Positions 26,652-35,333 of a stretch of 64,000 bases of DNA are shown here, one piece after another. The stretch lies in the NCBI RefSeq assembly GCF_024438035.1, contig NZ_JANFQF010000019.1:55676-119675 (forward strand), written 5' to 3'. Below the pieces are notes generated by a model that searched no databases, had not been told where the DNA came from, and saw nothing but the letters and a program-made list of their open reading frames with translations. The translations under genes and the position numbers were made by a program. The DNA is from Rhodococcus tibetensis. Lineage in GTDB: Bacteria; Actinomycetota; Actinomycetes; Mycobacteriales; Mycobacteriaceae. Every line of letters starts with the position of its first letter. Within the stretch, counting starts at the first letter, position 1.

Positions 26652-26983
26652 GATTCTGTTCCTTTCCAGGGGGAAGTCGCTGTCCGACCGCGAACCACAC
26701 CGACCACGCGGTGGGCTCGACGACCACGACGCCCGACTCCGTGCCGCTCTGCGGTACGCCGTGTCAGTAATGAGTATGTGCACGGTTTCACGGAAAGTCA
26801 ATGGAGATCGAGGTGGAAGACCGACGGTTGCCGTCACAACGCTTCTCGCGGCGCCTGGGCAGAGTTCATGGCGGCGATTCAGCGCTCGCGCATCTCATGG
26901 AGGTGCCGAGCACGCCCAGGCTCGTAGATGACGCTTACTTTCAACGAAGTAACGTCTGGTGCAACGCATTCCGCGAAGACAGT
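26652..26983. promoter_or_regulatory. Intergenic region upstream of the SCP2-like/hydrolase operon
   Basis: 332 bases without a credible gene. TTACTT (26935-26940), six bases, AAGTAA (26947-26952) is a small inverted repeat about 285 bases before the SCP2-like ATG and just after the ADH stop. It could be an operator, but 6-bp arms are weak evidence. Confidence 0.3.
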
Positions 26984-27997
26984 TTACATCGTGAGGACCA
27001 TGCGATAGCGCGCCCGTCCTTCCTCCATCGCGGCATAGGCCTCCGCAGCTCGGGCCAGTGGTCGTTCCTCGATTCGGGCGCGCACCCCCGACAAGACAGC
27101 GAATTGCATTGCCTCCTCGACATCACGGGCGGTACCGGAGGGGTGGCCCGTCACGGTGATGCCCGGAGTGATCAGCTGAAGGGGGCTGATGGGTAATGGC
27201 TCGGGCGTGACACCGACGACCGTGAGTTCTCCGCGCGGAAGCAGCCCGCCAACCATCTCCCCCATCGCCTTCGAGTTCGCTGCGGTTGCCAGAATGACCG
27301 CCACGCCCCCCAGTGCCCGCAGAGCTTGACTGACGTCGCCGTCGGTGGAGTCGATATAGTGGTCGGCGCCGAGTGCGCGAGCGTCCTCGCGCTTGCCGGC
27401 ACCACGGGCGACAGCAATCGTTTCGAATCCCATCGCCCGTGCGAACTGCACACCGAGGTGGCCAAGGCCGCCGATTCCGAGGATGGCAACCCGGTCACCC
27501 GGGACAGCCTTGGATTTCCGTAGCGCGTCGAATGTTGTGACGCCGGCACAGCTCATCGGCGCTGCCTCAGCAAAGGAAAGTTCACCCGGTATCCGGGCGA
27601 GTGCGTTGGCAGGTACGGTCACCGACTCGGCGTAGCCTCCGGGGTATTGCCAGCTCGGCACCTGCAGCTTCTCGCAGTAGATGAAGGCACCTTGACGGCA
27701 GGGGATGCATCGGCTGCAGTGTCCACCGAACCAACCTACCGAGACCCGGTCGCCAACTGTGTAGTTGTCGACCCCGGCACCGAGTTCGGCAATCGTTCCG
27801 GCAATTTCATGCCCAGGGGTGAGGGGCCAGGACATGTCGGGGAATCCGCCGTTGACGAAGGCGTGGTCGGTACCGCAGACTCCACAGGCAGAGACGGCGA
27901 TCCGGACGTAATTACCTGGAGGTGACGTCGTTTCTACATCGACCAGTGTCATCCGTTCACCGGCGGACTGAACGTGAACTGCCTGATGGGTCGGCAT
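26984..27997 (-). CDS. Zinc-dependent alcohol dehydrogenase (MDR family)
   Basis: 337 residues. Catalytic zinc ligands lie in SACGVCGTDH (Cys) and TPGHEIAGTI (His/Glu). The structural zinc lobe GGHCSRCIPCRQGAFIYC supplies four Cys. The Rossmann motif is GIGGLGHLG. Length and motifs fit the AdhA/CAD-like branch that oxidises primary alcohols or reduces aldehydes with NAD(P). It is the first gene of the minus-strand series that continues with the SCP2-like, hydrolase, thioesterase and IclR genes, after a 332-base gap. Confidence 0.9.
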   Translation of the reverse strand: MPTHQAVHVQSAGERMTLVDVETTSPPGNYVRIAVSACGVCGTDHAFVNGGFPDMSWPLTPGHEIAGTIAELGAGVDNYTVGDRVSVGWFGGHCSRCIPCRQGAFIYCEKLQVPSWQYPGGYAESVTVPANALARIPGELSFAEAAPMSCAGVTTFDALRKSKAVPGDRVAILGIGGLGHLGVQFARAMGFETIAVARGAGKREDARALGADHYIDSTDGDVSQALRALGGVAVILATAANSKAMGEMVGGLLPRGELTVVGVTPEPLPISPLQLITPGITVTGHPSGTARDVEEAMQFAVLSGVRARIEERPLARAAEAYAAMEEGRARYRMVLTM

Positions 27998-28385
27998 CTA
28001 GATCCTCACTGTCGGGCCGGGCACCGCTGTGCGCGATGGCGGCGTGCTCGTCAGGGGATGACGAGCGTTCGAATCCACCCTCGAATAGGGGCAGACGCTG
28101 CGACTCCGCAACCGGGCGCACCGCACGACGCCACAGGCACAACACATTGCCAAGTCCGAGTCGAGAGAGGACCCAGGCCGGCATCGTGAGCCATCGAAGC
28201 CCATACCTCAGTCAAACGCCTGAGCGACGCTCCTGACAAGGGTTGACAGAGATCAAGCCTTCGAGAGGTGAGCCGGCCGCGAGTGGCTGATCACCTTGCA
28301 CCGATTACCTGGGGTCCGCGCCGCGGACAGAAAGGCGAACGTTCGGTTGTCCGCGGACTTGGGACCGTTTCCACGGGTGATGAGC
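27998..28385. other. Intergenic region, nothing supported
   Basis: 388 bases between the ADH start and the ArsR-type regulator stop. Short open frames exist in all directions but have no coding character. The ADH promoter must lie in its left part; I see no clear boxes or hairpins. Confidence 0.5.
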
Positions 28386-28766
28386 TCACAGAACATCGCC
28401 GTCGGCCGGTTGCCAGTTGAGAACAAGCTCCACGAGGCCGGGAAAACGTTCATTGAGGTCCTCGAGCCGAACGCGGCTACGGCGCTCGAGACCATGCTGC
28501 CGCTGCCGAATGACGCCCGCTTCCCTGAGTGCCCTGAAATGGTGGGTGAGGCTCGACTTGGGGCGGTCGAAGCCGAACCAACCGCACGTGTGGTCGTACT
28601 CCTCGGAGTCCGTCAGGAGTCGCTTGACGATCGTCAGCCGGAGCGGGTCGGCAAGCACGCCCATCACTCGCTCCAGGCGTAGTGCGGATGTTGCCGGTTC
28701 AGGGAGCGCCGGCGGCAGAGCCGCCTCGCTCTCTGTCTTGCGGTAAGTCGGCGCGAGGCGAGTCAT
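28386..28766 (-). CDS. ArsR-type winged-helix regulator, probably of the neighbouring exporter
   Basis: 126 residues from ATG 28766. LRLERVMGVLADPLRLTIVK begins the ArsR fold; the recognition helix is FDRPKSSLTHHFRALREAGV, then the wing QRQHGLERRSRVRLEDL. It lacks CxC metal ligands in the usual helix, so a non-metal effector is likely. The exporter gene at 28861 is divergent, and three inverted repeats fill the 94-base gap. The pair is a typical self-regulated efflux unit. Confidence 0.85.
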   Translation of the reverse strand: MTRLAPTYRKTESEAALPPALPEPATSALRLERVMGVLADPLRLTIVKRLLTDSEEYDHTCGWFGFDRPKSSLTHHFRALREAGVIRQRQHGLERRSRVRLEDLNERFPGLVELVLNWQPADGDVL

Positions 28767-28783
28767 GAATTCACCATAGTCTA

Positions 28784-28840
28784 AGTACGAATTTTGTCGT
28801 ACTATGAAGTACGAAAAATCACGTACTGGTACGACCAGTA
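28784..28840. promoter_or_regulatory. Three serial inverted repeats between the ArsR-type regulator and MFS gene
   Basis: AGTACGA-ATTTTG-TCGTACT (28784-28803), AGTACG-N8-CGTACT (28808-28827) and TACTGG-TACGA-CCAGTA (28824-28840) follow one another, the last two overlapping. The shared half-site AGTACG occurs in both of the first two. They cover the divergent promoters and end 20 bases before the exporter ATG. Confidence 0.65.
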
Positions 28841-28860
28841 TCGAACAGGAGGACCTTCGC

Positions 28861-30120
28861 ATGGCGACATCGATCCCCCGAAGGAAGCTGAAATGGTCCC
28901 TGGCGGCCGCTAGCACAGTGACAGCCATATTCGTACTGTCGAATGCGCCTACGCCGCTGTACGCGCGCTGGCAGGCCGCTTGGGGTTTCAGCTCCGGAAC
29001 CTTGACCGTCGTTTTCGGCGCGTACATAGTTGGATTGATCAGCACGCTCGTCGTCGCCGGTAAGCTCGCCGACCGACACGGACGGAAGGTCGTTCTCGTT
29101 CCCGGCCTGATTGCCGCAGTAGTGGCGTCCTCACTCTTCCTGTTGGCCACCGACGTCTCATGGTTGTTCGCGGCCAGGCTCTTGGCGGGTGCCGCAGTAG
29201 GCGCGGCCGTCACCGCAGGGATGTCGGCAACGATCGACCTTGCACCTGAACACCGCCGCCGGGCGGGTTCCATGATCGCCTCTGCAGCAATGGTATTCGG
29301 CGCCGGGCTCGGACCAATGCTGTCCGGCGCCCTTACACAAGCGGTGGATACGCCTCAGCTCTGGATATTCGGAATCGTGGTTTCCATATCCTTGTTTGCA
29401 CTCGTCCTCGCAACAAAGCTACCGATTCAACGTGCCATCGTAGAGCAGCGCCCTTCTGACCCCCTCTGGACGTGGCCTTCGGCTCCTCGTCCCAATCGAC
29501 GCGAACTGGCATGGGGGATCGCTGCCTTCGCCCCAGGAATAACGTCGACGTCCTTCTTTCTTTCCCTGGGCCCAACCGTCCTCGTCACCGGGATCGGCAA
29601 CCACAGCGCCCTACTCGCCGGGGTGACGGCATGCAGCATGTTCCTCGTGGCTACCGGCGTTCAGTTCGCCCTCGCCCGTTTCGATTTCCGGACCCACCTT
29701 GCGTTGAGTTCGATAGCCGCGTTTGCCTCGATGTCGACCCTCATAGTGAGTATTACCGTCGCCTCGACACCCGCGGTGTTCGTCATTGCTGCGGGTCTTG
29801 CCGGTGCCGCGCAGGGCCTGGGGCAGCTGGCCGCCCTGACGCTGATAAGCACCCGGGTCCCACCACGAAACGGCGCAGAATCTAACGCGGCACTCAACAT
29901 CGCCGGTTACATCCCGGCTGCTCTACTTCCCGTAGGAACCGGTTACCTCATACAGTTCACCTCCTTCCACTCGGCCGTCACCACCTTCGCAGCAATCGTC
30001 ATCGTGTGCTCACTCGTCGCACTTATCGCCGTGCGGATCAGTACAGGTCGACACCCAGACCACCCTGCTCCAGAAAGCCTGACAATTCTCGAGCGGGCCG
30101 ACGACGCGATTGCTGTCTGA
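28861..30120 (+). CDS. MFS drug/metabolite exporter
   Basis: 419 residues, about 12 transmembrane helices. ATG 28861 is chosen because GGAGGA precedes it by eight bases; an ATG at 28804 lies inside the operator array. The loop 2-3 motif is GKLADRHGRKVVL, and ARLLAGAAVGAAVTAG and FGAGLGPMLSGAL lie in helices 4-5, as in 12-TM drug:H+ antiporters. It is controlled together with the divergent ArsR-type regulator. The substrate is unknown. Confidence 0.85.
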   Translation: MATSIPRRKLKWSLAAASTVTAIFVLSNAPTPLYARWQAAWGFSSGTLTVVFGAYIVGLISTLVVAGKLADRHGRKVVLVPGLIAAVVASSLFLLATDVSWLFAARLLAGAAVGAAVTAGMSATIDLAPEHRRRAGSMIASAAMVFGAGLGPMLSGALTQAVDTPQLWIFGIVVSISLFALVLATKLPIQRAIVEQRPSDPLWTWPSAPRPNRRELAWGIAAFAPGITSTSFFLSLGPTVLVTGIGNHSALLAGVTACSMFLVATGVQFALARFDFRTHLALSSIAAFASMSTLIVSITVASTPAVFVIAAGLAGAAQGLGQLAALTLISTRVPPRNGAESNAALNIAGYIPAALLPVGTGYLIQFTSFHSAVTTFAAIVIVCSLVALIAVRISTGRHPDHPAPESLTILERADDAIAV

Positions 30121-30181
30121 GCGCGGCACCCATCAGGGCGATCGATTCGCCAGCGCGCAGATGCGAGATTTCTGCACATCG

Positions 30182-33100
30182 TCAAGGCGACCGGCCGGCA
30201 ACCCATGCGGCGATCTGCGTGCGCGAAGTGAATCCGAGCTTGGACAAGATATGTTCGACATGCCCTTGCGCCGTACGTTGCGCGATGACCAACCGCTCGG
30301 CGATCTCTCTATTGGTCAACCCCTCTGCGACGAGGTTCGCCACTTCGCGTTCACGGCGGGTCAATGCGACCGGGGTATCCGGCCGAGACGTCTTTGCACT
30401 GTGCGACTGCCTGCCGAGGGCGAAGGCGACTGCCTCGTCGTCGCCCAAATTCCGGCCATACAGAAGTTGCCGCTGGTATTCCCGCTCGGAAAGCGCACGG
30501 CGGGTCCATTGTTCACACTCGCGCTGATAGTGAGTCTTGTCGAGGAAGGTCGAAACCGACCCGCCGATCTCCCGCCACATGCCGTCAGCCGCGCCGAGCA
30601 AGGTCGCGGCACGAACTGCATGGCGTCGGTCGGCTTCCACCCAAGCCAGGACTTGGAGGCACCGAGCGACGCCGACCTGGTCATCGACCTGGCTCGACAG
30701 CCGTAGACCCTCCTCGAGCACAGCCACAGCACCCTCCGGCTCACCTTCGATCCACAATGCCCATCCGCCGGTCATGCAGGACCGTCCGCGGTACACGATC
30801 TCGCCGAATTGTTCGGTCAGCGAATACATTTCCTCATGAAACCGGTACCCGCTTCGCGCGTCACCTGTCGAGATGCTGCAAAACTCGAGACCTAACAGAC
30901 TGGAGATACGACAGAAAAGGTAGTTTTCGTCCACCGCAGCGGTGACAGCGCTGTTGAACGAGGCAGCGGCGCGCACCGGGTCGGCGCTGTAAAGGGCCAA
31001 ACATCCGGCGGCAAAATGTGCCAACGCGGGTATCGAGCGATCGCGGCTTTGATTGGTCGCAGTGTCAGCCTCGACAAGTAGCGCCGCTTCGTCAGCGGTG
31101 TCGCCTTGCATGCCGGCGAAAACACTGCTCTGGTAGAGGACTTTGGTGCGATCAGCTATGGGCTGCCCGTCGTGCGCCTCCAGTAGCCGTCCGAACCAGA
31201 GGCGGCCTTCGCTGAGATGTCCCCGGGAGATCCAGTACGGGAAGAGGGCGGACGCGATGTGTAGACCAGTTTCGGCGCCTTCCGCTGTTTCTGTACAGAA
31301 TCGAAGGGTGTCTCGCAGGTTGGGCTGTTCGCGATCGAGCCGGTGGATACAGTCCAGTTGCCGGGGACTCACCCAGTCCGTCTCCGCTCCGACGACCAGT
31401 TTCTCGTACCAGCAGCGATGTCGCTCCCGCAGAATTGCGAGGCCGCCCAGTCCCTGGAGTTTTTCCCGCCCGTAGTCTCGCAGGGTTTCGAGAAGGCGGT
31501 AGCGGACCACCGGACCTGCTTCTTCCTTCATCAAGATCGATTTGTCGACCAAGGCCGCAAGCATGTCGAGTAGATCGGCCGAAGCCATGGCGCTGACACA
31601 TATGTCTTCGGCCGCGTCGAGTTCGAAGCTGCCAGCGAATATTGTCAACCGCGCCCACAGTTGCTGTTCGTCGGGCGAGCACAGCTCGTAACTCCAATCG
31701 ATAGACATTCGAAGTGTCTGTTGGCGACTCGGCGCTGCGCGACTACCAAGTTTCAACAATTGAAGTCGATCGGTCAGTCGATCGAGCACTTGCTGCACGG
31801 ACATGGCCCGCAAACGCACCGCTGCCAGCTCGATGGAGAGCGGAAGCCCGTCCAGTCGTTGACAAATCCGAGTCACTGCGGACTGGTTGTCGGCCGTAAG
31901 TTCGAAGTCGGGCTGGACTTTCGTGGCCCGCTCGACGAAGAGCATGACGGATTCGTATTGTGGTAGCTCTCGAAGCGATGGAACTCGCCGGTCATCCGGC
32001 ACCGACAGTGGTGGTACGCGCAGCACCACCTCCCCGGCGAGTCCTACAGGCTCGCGGCTCGTAGCCAGAATGCGCAGTCCCGGGCACGAACGCAACAGCG
32101 TATTTGCCTGTGCAGCTACCGCTTCGAGTAGATGCTCACAATTGTCGATAACGAGAAGCAGCTGCTTATCGGCGAGATACTCGGTGAGCGCCGATAGGGC
32201 CGAGTTACCCGATTGGTGCCGGCACCCCAGGGCCTCCGAGATGGTGTTGGTCACCAGCTGCGCATCCCGAAGCTCACCCAGTTCGACCAACCAGACTCCG
32301 TTCGCAAATCCTCGTCGCGCATCGTGCGCGACCCGAAGGGCAAGCCGCGTCTTGCCGACGCCGCCCATACCTGTGAGTGTGACGATCCTGGAGGCTGCGA
32401 GCTGTCGGCGTGTCTCAGCAATCTCGTGTCGGCGACCGACGAAGCCGGTCAGATCCAGGGGAAGGTTTCCAGCACTACTGCGCCGCCGCGGCGGAATGTC
32501 AGCACTGTGCCCGACCGCGGATGCCACTTCTGCAGTATTCGGCGTCGCGGGTGGAAGCGTGCGCCCGCTCATCAGCCCGCCGGGCGAGGAAGGATCGGCT
32601 GGGTCCTGCCGAGAACCGTTCGGTATCGCCATGTCGTCGACACGAAGACCGTGTCGTGCCTGCGCAGTCCGCAGCTGCTGCCCGAATTGTTCGGCGGTGG
32701 CAAACCGGTTCGCCGGGTCGCGAGCCATCGCTCGTTCGACGATCTCCCGGACGTCGCCAGGAACGTCCTGATCCTCGAAGCGAGGTGCGGGTGCCGTGGT
32801 GATACGAAGAAATTGGGCGACTACTTGCTCACCCTCTTGCCGTTCGAACGGTGCGTGCGCGGTGATGACGCAGAAAAGTGTCGTACCTAAGCCGTAGATG
32901 TCTGAAGCCGCGTTCGGGGGACCGCCGGCGAGGACCTCAGGGGCGGTGAAAGCCGGGGATCCTGTGATGGTGCCTTCCACGGTCTGGAAGGCACCGGCGA
33001 TGTGAGCGATGCCGAAGTCGGTCAGCTGAGGGTCGCCGTAGTCGGTGAGCAGGATGTTCGCTGGCTTGACGTCTCGGTGCAGGACACCGACCCGGTGCGT

Positions 33101-33517
33101 GGACTCCAGTGCACCCGCAATCTTCACGCCCAAGCGGAGTGCTTCGGACCAGCCCAACGGGCCGGATAGTCGAAGCCTGGCCTGAAGTGAGTCTTGCGGA
33201 TGATATTGCATCACGAGGTAAGGACGCCCGCTGACGGTCGAACCGACATTGAGAACGCTGACGATATTCGGGTGCCCTGTGAGGCGGCCCATCGCGCGTT
33301 GTTCGCGAAAGAAGCGGGCTCGGTTCTCTTCGTCCAGATGCGCGGTCAGGACCTTCACCGCCACCGTTCGATCCAGCATCGGTTGTGTACAGCGGTACAC
33401 CACGCCGAATCCACCGCGGCCGATTTCCCGCACGTCCTCGAAGCCGGCCGCTGTTAATTCACCTGCGACCGCGTCCAGGTCGGCGCGCTGTGTATCTTGC
33501 GATCCAGGTTCCGTCAT
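30182..33517 (-). CDS. pknK: PknK-like protein: Ser/Thr kinase - NB-ARC ATPase - LuxR HTH
   Basis: 1111 residues, essentially the length of mycobacterial PknK. Kinase domain at about residues 27-285: GRGGFGVV, catalytic Lys55, HRDVKPAN (Asp149), DFG 167-169. A proline-rich linker follows, then an NB-ARC/AAA-type ATPase with Walker A LTGMGGVGKT (381-390) and LLVIDNCEH as Walker B, then a TPR-like helical region. The C-terminal LuxR HTH is LTRREREVANLVAEGLTNRE with QRTAQGHVEHILSKLGFTSR. The build suggests a signal protein that binds nucleotide, phosphorylates and binds DNA. It ends 62 bases from the convergent MFS gene and has no obvious operon partner. Confidence 0.9.
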   Translation of the reverse strand: MTEPGSQDTQRADLDAVAGELTAAGFEDVREIGRGGFGVVYRCTQPMLDRTVAVKVLTAHLDEENRARFFREQRAMGRLTGHPNIVSVLNVGSTVSGRPYLVMQYHPQDSLQARLRLSGPLGWSEALRLGVKIAGALESTHRVGVLHRDVKPANILLTDYGDPQLTDFGIAHIAGAFQTVEGTITGSPAFTAPEVLAGGPPNAASDIYGLGTTLFCVITAHAPFERQEGEQVVAQFLRITTAPAPRFEDQDVPGDVREIVERAMARDPANRFATAEQFGQQLRTAQARHGLRVDDMAIPNGSRQDPADPSSPGGLMSGRTLPPATPNTAEVASAVGHSADIPPRRRSSAGNLPLDLTGFVGRRHEIAETRRQLAASRIVTLTGMGGVGKTRLALRVAHDARRGFANGVWLVELGELRDAQLVTNTISEALGCRHQSGNSALSALTEYLADKQLLLVIDNCEHLLEAVAAQANTLLRSCPGLRILATSREPVGLAGEVVLRVPPLSVPDDRRVPSLRELPQYESVMLFVERATKVQPDFELTADNQSAVTRICQRLDGLPLSIELAAVRLRAMSVQQVLDRLTDRLQLLKLGSRAAPSRQQTLRMSIDWSYELCSPDEQQLWARLTIFAGSFELDAAEDICVSAMASADLLDMLAALVDKSILMKEEAGPVVRYRLLETLRDYGREKLQGLGGLAILRERHRCWYEKLVVGAETDWVSPRQLDCIHRLDREQPNLRDTLRFCTETAEGAETGLHIASALFPYWISRGHLSEGRLWFGRLLEAHDGQPIADRTKVLYQSSVFAGMQGDTADEAALLVEADTATNQSRDRSIPALAHFAAGCLALYSADPVRAAASFNSAVTAAVDENYLFCRISSLLGLEFCSISTGDARSGYRFHEEMYSLTEQFGEIVYRGRSCMTGGWALWIEGEPEGAVAVLEEGLRLSSQVDDQVGVARCLQVLAWVEADRRHAVRAATLLGAADGMWREIGGSVSTFLDKTHYQRECEQWTRRALSEREYQRQLLYGRNLGDDEAVAFALGRQSHSAKTSRPDTPVALTRREREVANLVAEGLTNREIAERLVIAQRTAQGHVEHILSKLGFTSRTQIAAWVAGRSP

Positions 33518-33613
33518 CGGACTGCTTCAATCCGGAGGCTGACACAGCTTCCTCAGGAAATCCAGCGTACATTCACGCGGGTTCCAGAAGGACTTGTCAC
33601 CCGATCTACGACG

Positions 33614-34051
33614 CTAGGCGAGTTCGTTTCCGCTCCGTCGTACTTCTACATGCCCATGGTACGTCGGACCGTGAAGTCTTTCGTACGCCGCCTTTTCTGC
33701 TTCGTGCCGAGAGGCCTTTTTGGGGTTCTCGAGATCGGAGGGTAATCCGTGCCGCTCGAGTCGTCGTGCGCGATTCTGGGCCATGTACGACACCGCGTAG
33801 AAGAGGGCGAGCAAGAGGCCGAGCAAAATCATGGAGCCGCGCAACCACAAGGGACCGGGAAAAAGTAGGAAGGTGGCGAAGACGGGGATGAACGGCACCA
33901 TGCTGCGTACGAGGTGCCTTGGAACCGCCCGATCCCCTATCAGGTCGTTTCGAACCCAATCCTGCATGGAGTGAGGGAGTTTGCGGCCTACTGCGTATCC
34001 GAGCCATTGAATCGGGCCCGGCCGTGTGCGTTCGGTCTGTCGCGACATCAC
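33614..34051 (-). CDS. DUF5313 membrane protein
   Basis: 145 residues. IQWLGYAVGRKLPHSMQDWV and the following NDLIGDRAVPRHLVRSMVPF match the DUF5313 pattern known in Mycobacterium and Rhodococcus. Two hydrophobic helices (about residues 52-67 and 72-92) are followed by a charged cytoplasmic tail (NRARRLERHGLPSDLENPKK). The function is unknown in the family. It sits between the PknK-like and OhrR-like genes on the same strand, 46 bases downstream of the latter's stop. Confidence 0.8.
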   Translation of the reverse strand: MMSRQTERTRPGPIQWLGYAVGRKLPHSMQDWVRNDLIGDRAVPRHLVRSMVPFIPVFATFLLFPGPLWLRGSMILLGLLLALFYAVSYMAQNRARRLERHGLPSDLENPKKASRHEAEKAAYERLHGPTYHGHVEVRRSGNELA

Positions 34052-34097
34052 AAATCCTGTTCACATTGCGCTGAGGTTGACATCGACACCTGGGCCG

Positions 34098-34574
34098 TCA
34101 GTGATCCAGCGCTCCCGCTCGAATCGCGGCTTGATTGATCCGGGTGAGAATCTTGTGGAGATCTTCGAGTTCGGCCAAGCTGACGCCGAGCTTGTCGATG
34201 ACGGCCGGCGGAATCTTCTCGGCCTCGGCACGTAGTGCAACACCGGCATCGGTCAACTCGACGTTCAGTTGCCGCTCGTCGGCGCGGCTGCGGGTCCTCG
34301 TGACCAGTCCGGAAGCCTCGAGGCGTTTGAGGAGCGGCGAGAGGGTTGGGGAATCGAGTTGCAAGGCTGTGCCAATCTCCTTGACAGCCATCGGCGACTT
34401 TCCCCAAAGGGCGAGCATCACCAGGTATTGCGGATGGGTCAAACCCATCGGCTCGAGCAGTGGACGGTAGACGGAGAGCACGGCTCGGTTCGCGATGGCG
34501 AGCGCAAAACACACCTGCCGATCGAGCGCGAGCAAGTCGTTACCCGCAGTTCGCTGGTCACTGTCCAAGGTCAT
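34098..34574 (-). CDS. ohrR: MarR-family regulator of the OhrR type
   Basis: 158 residues. DRQVCFALAIANRAVLSVYR contains the N-terminal Cys (Cys22) that senses organic hydroperoxides in OhrR, and LTHPQYLVMLALWG, DSPTLSPLLKRLEASGLVTR and the wing RSRADERQLNVELTDAG follow. OhrR normally represses an adjacent peroxiredoxin-like ohr gene. No ohr is present in this window; the neighbours are a DUF5313 protein and a broken HemQ-like gene. A 16-bp inverted repeat lies directly upstream. Confidence 0.85.
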   Translation of the reverse strand: MTLDSDQRTAGNDLLALDRQVCFALAIANRAVLSVYRPLLEPMGLTHPQYLVMLALWGKSPMAVKEIGTALQLDSPTLSPLLKRLEASGLVTRTRSRADERQLNVELTDAGVALRAEAEKIPPAVIDKLGVSLAELEDLHKILTRINQAAIRAGALDH

Positions 34575-34590
34575 ATGATCATCATACCAA

Positions 34591-34627
34591 AATGGTTAGT
34601 GCAATAACTAATATTGCACTAACCATT
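34591..34627. promoter_or_regulatory. 16-bp inverted-repeat operator upstream of the OhrR-type gene
   Basis: AATGGTTAGTGCAATA (34591-34606), spacer ACTAA, TATTGCACTAACCATT (34612-34627): a perfect, AT-rich inverted repeat beginning 17 bases before the ohrR ATG. Composition and position fit a MarR/OhrR operator with autoregulation rather than a terminator. Confidence 0.7.
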
Positions 34628-34740
34628 CTGGCCGTTCACGGGAGGGAACGACGAGGACGCCCAGCTCCGTGCGAGGCCCGAGAAGAAGGGCGTCTCCAAC
34701 CGGACATGACGACGCGCGTCCGTAGCGCGCAAATCCCGCA

Positions 34741-35327
34741 TCATGGTCCACGATTCGACTTGGATCCGGCGCGTTCGAACGCCAGGATCCATCCGTAGTC
34801 ACTCAACCCGAAGGAACTCACGGTATTGGCCCGCACGTCCGCGTAATTGCGGGCCGCGCGACCGTGCCCGACAAGCTGTCGGCGCCGTTCGGCGTCCGGC
34901 AGCAGATACCACTCGACTGACCGATTGAACGGGTACACACATACGAACCGCCCCGGTTGCTCATCGGCCACGTATGCGGCGACGTGGCTGCGGTTGAATT
35001 CGGCGGGTCGGTGGAGCGCGGCCGCGCTCCAGACGGGTGCGCATACCCGCCCGAGGCGGCAATGCCGAAAGCGCGAGTACGCACGCTGCAATTCCTCGAT
35101 GGACTCGGCATGCGTCCAGACCATGAAATCGGCGTCTGCGCGCAGACCCGAGACTTCGTAGATCCCGCGGACAGTGACACCGAAATCTGCGAACCCATCG
35201 AGGCTGCCTGCGCGTCCTCGGCAACGCCGCCCCGCAGATCCGGAAGTGCACCTGGGGTCACCTTGAAGACCGTGAACATCATGTAGCGGACCCGTTGGTT
35301 GAGTTCGTTGATGTGAGAGCGCGACAC
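34741..35327 (-). pseudogene. hemQ: Chlorite-dismutase-like coproheme decarboxylase (HemQ/ChdC), frameshifted and truncated
   Basis: The start [20 protein letters not shown] at 35327 is in one frame, and [20 protein letters not shown] onward, including [40 protein letters not shown] and [20 protein letters not shown], is in another. The shift lies near 35195-35215. The tail ends [15 protein letters not shown] where HemQ should continue for about 30 residues with a conserved ATEARxHVREEVPFFTG-like end. So both an internal shift and a lost C-terminus are visible. It begins six bases after the sulfurtransferase stop. Another hemQ is expected elsewhere, as haem synthesis in this group depends on it. 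Confidence 0.75.
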
Positions 35328-35333
35328 GGCTGA

